NCBI GenBank assembly: GCA_031290725.1
Contig: JAITMZ010000088.1
Location: 1-5,288, forward strand
Source of the DNA: Spirochaetaceae bacterium
GTDB taxonomy: Bacteria > Spirochaetota > Spirochaetia > Treponematales > Treponemataceae
Reading direction: 5' to 3'
Length of the DNA stretch: 5,288 nt
The notes below the pieces were generated by a model. It saw nothing but the letters and a program-made list of their open reading frames with translations, was not told the origin of the DNA and searched no databases. A program made the translations under genes and the position numbers. This document shows positions 5,189 to 5,288 of this stretch, one piece after another (the stretch's first letter is position 1; every line of letters starts with the position of its first letter).

Positions 5189-5288
5189 GGGATTCCGCGC
5201 CCACTATAAGCGCTGCACGGTGGTTTAGGGATGCGGGCGGGGGGCGGGCTGAAAAACGTCCTCGCCCCTGAATAATAGTTGGACTTTA
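5189..5288. other. Upstream non-coding stretch with a G-rich tract and inverted repeat
   Basis: No convincing gene is visible. Four G tracts (5228-5230, 5235-5237, 5239-5244, 5246-5248) with loops of 1-4 nt meet the simple G-quadruplex pattern on the plus strand. GGGGCG (5241-5246) and CGCCCC (5263-5268) form a 6-bp stem with a 16-nt loop, followed on the plus strand by an AT-rich stretch without a true T run. It might end a gene or separate this locus from its neighbour, but the window stops too soon to say. Confidence 0.3.

Noticed and set aside
4060..5271. Long open frame on the plus strand opposite the ABC exporter (403 codons)
   Set aside because: It is antisense to a gene with complete conserved motifs. 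Its translation is rich in His, Arg, Gly and Gln without domains, typical of the shadow frame of GC-rich coding DNA.
5225..5287. Possible 3' end of a minus-strand gene upstream of the ABC exporter
   Set aside because: One frame is open from the window edge to a TAA at 5225-5227, but only about 20 codons are visible, proline-rich and without features, so it cannot be distinguished from chance.

Overview
The window reads as a chromosomal efflux and envelope-stress-type locus from a diderm bacterium with GC-rich genes and AT-rich promoters. A spirochaete-like source is my best guess. The outer-membrane factor has a characteristic 'ISPWIPGSSTN' stretch, and the periplasmic adaptor lacks the alpha-helical hairpin, as described for Borrelia BesA. 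Neither trait is decisive, so the phylum call is tentative.

Layout. Positions 1-95 (minus) hold the first 31 codons of a membrane protein, very probably the sensor histidine kinase of the adjacent response regulator. Positions 92-796 (minus) encode a complete OmpR/PhoB-type response regulator whose stop overlaps the kinase start by 4 bp (ATGA). Positions 797-920 are an AT-rich divergent promoter region. Positions 921-2255 (plus) encode a TolC-like outer-membrane factor. Positions 2252-3325 (plus) encode a hairpin-less membrane fusion protein, again with a 4-bp ATGA overlap. Positions 3326-3411 are a convergent intergenic spacer. Positions 3412-5139 (minus) encode a full-length ABC exporter half-transporter with all NBD motifs intact. 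Positions 5140-5288 are its upstream region, with a promoter, a dyad and a G-rich tract.

How the parts may work together. The two-component system is transcribed divergently from an OMF-MFP operon, as in known two-component/efflux-pump pairs such as AdeRS/AdeABC, so the regulator is a natural candidate to control the exporter. No inner-membrane pump follows the MFP. The energised partner (an RND protein in BesA-type systems) must be elsewhere, unless the convergent ABC exporter supplies it.

The most interesting non-coding signal concerns translation starts. All three genes whose own 5' ends begin a transcription unit (regulator, OMF, ABC exporter) have a strong -10 hexamer only 7-9 nt upstream of the start codon and no Shine-Dalgarno sequence. 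The MFP inside its operon has a clean GGAG at normal spacing, and the kinase start has a purine-rich match. This suggests leaderless or near-leaderless mRNAs for first genes. I see no RNA genes, mobile elements or CRISPR arrays.
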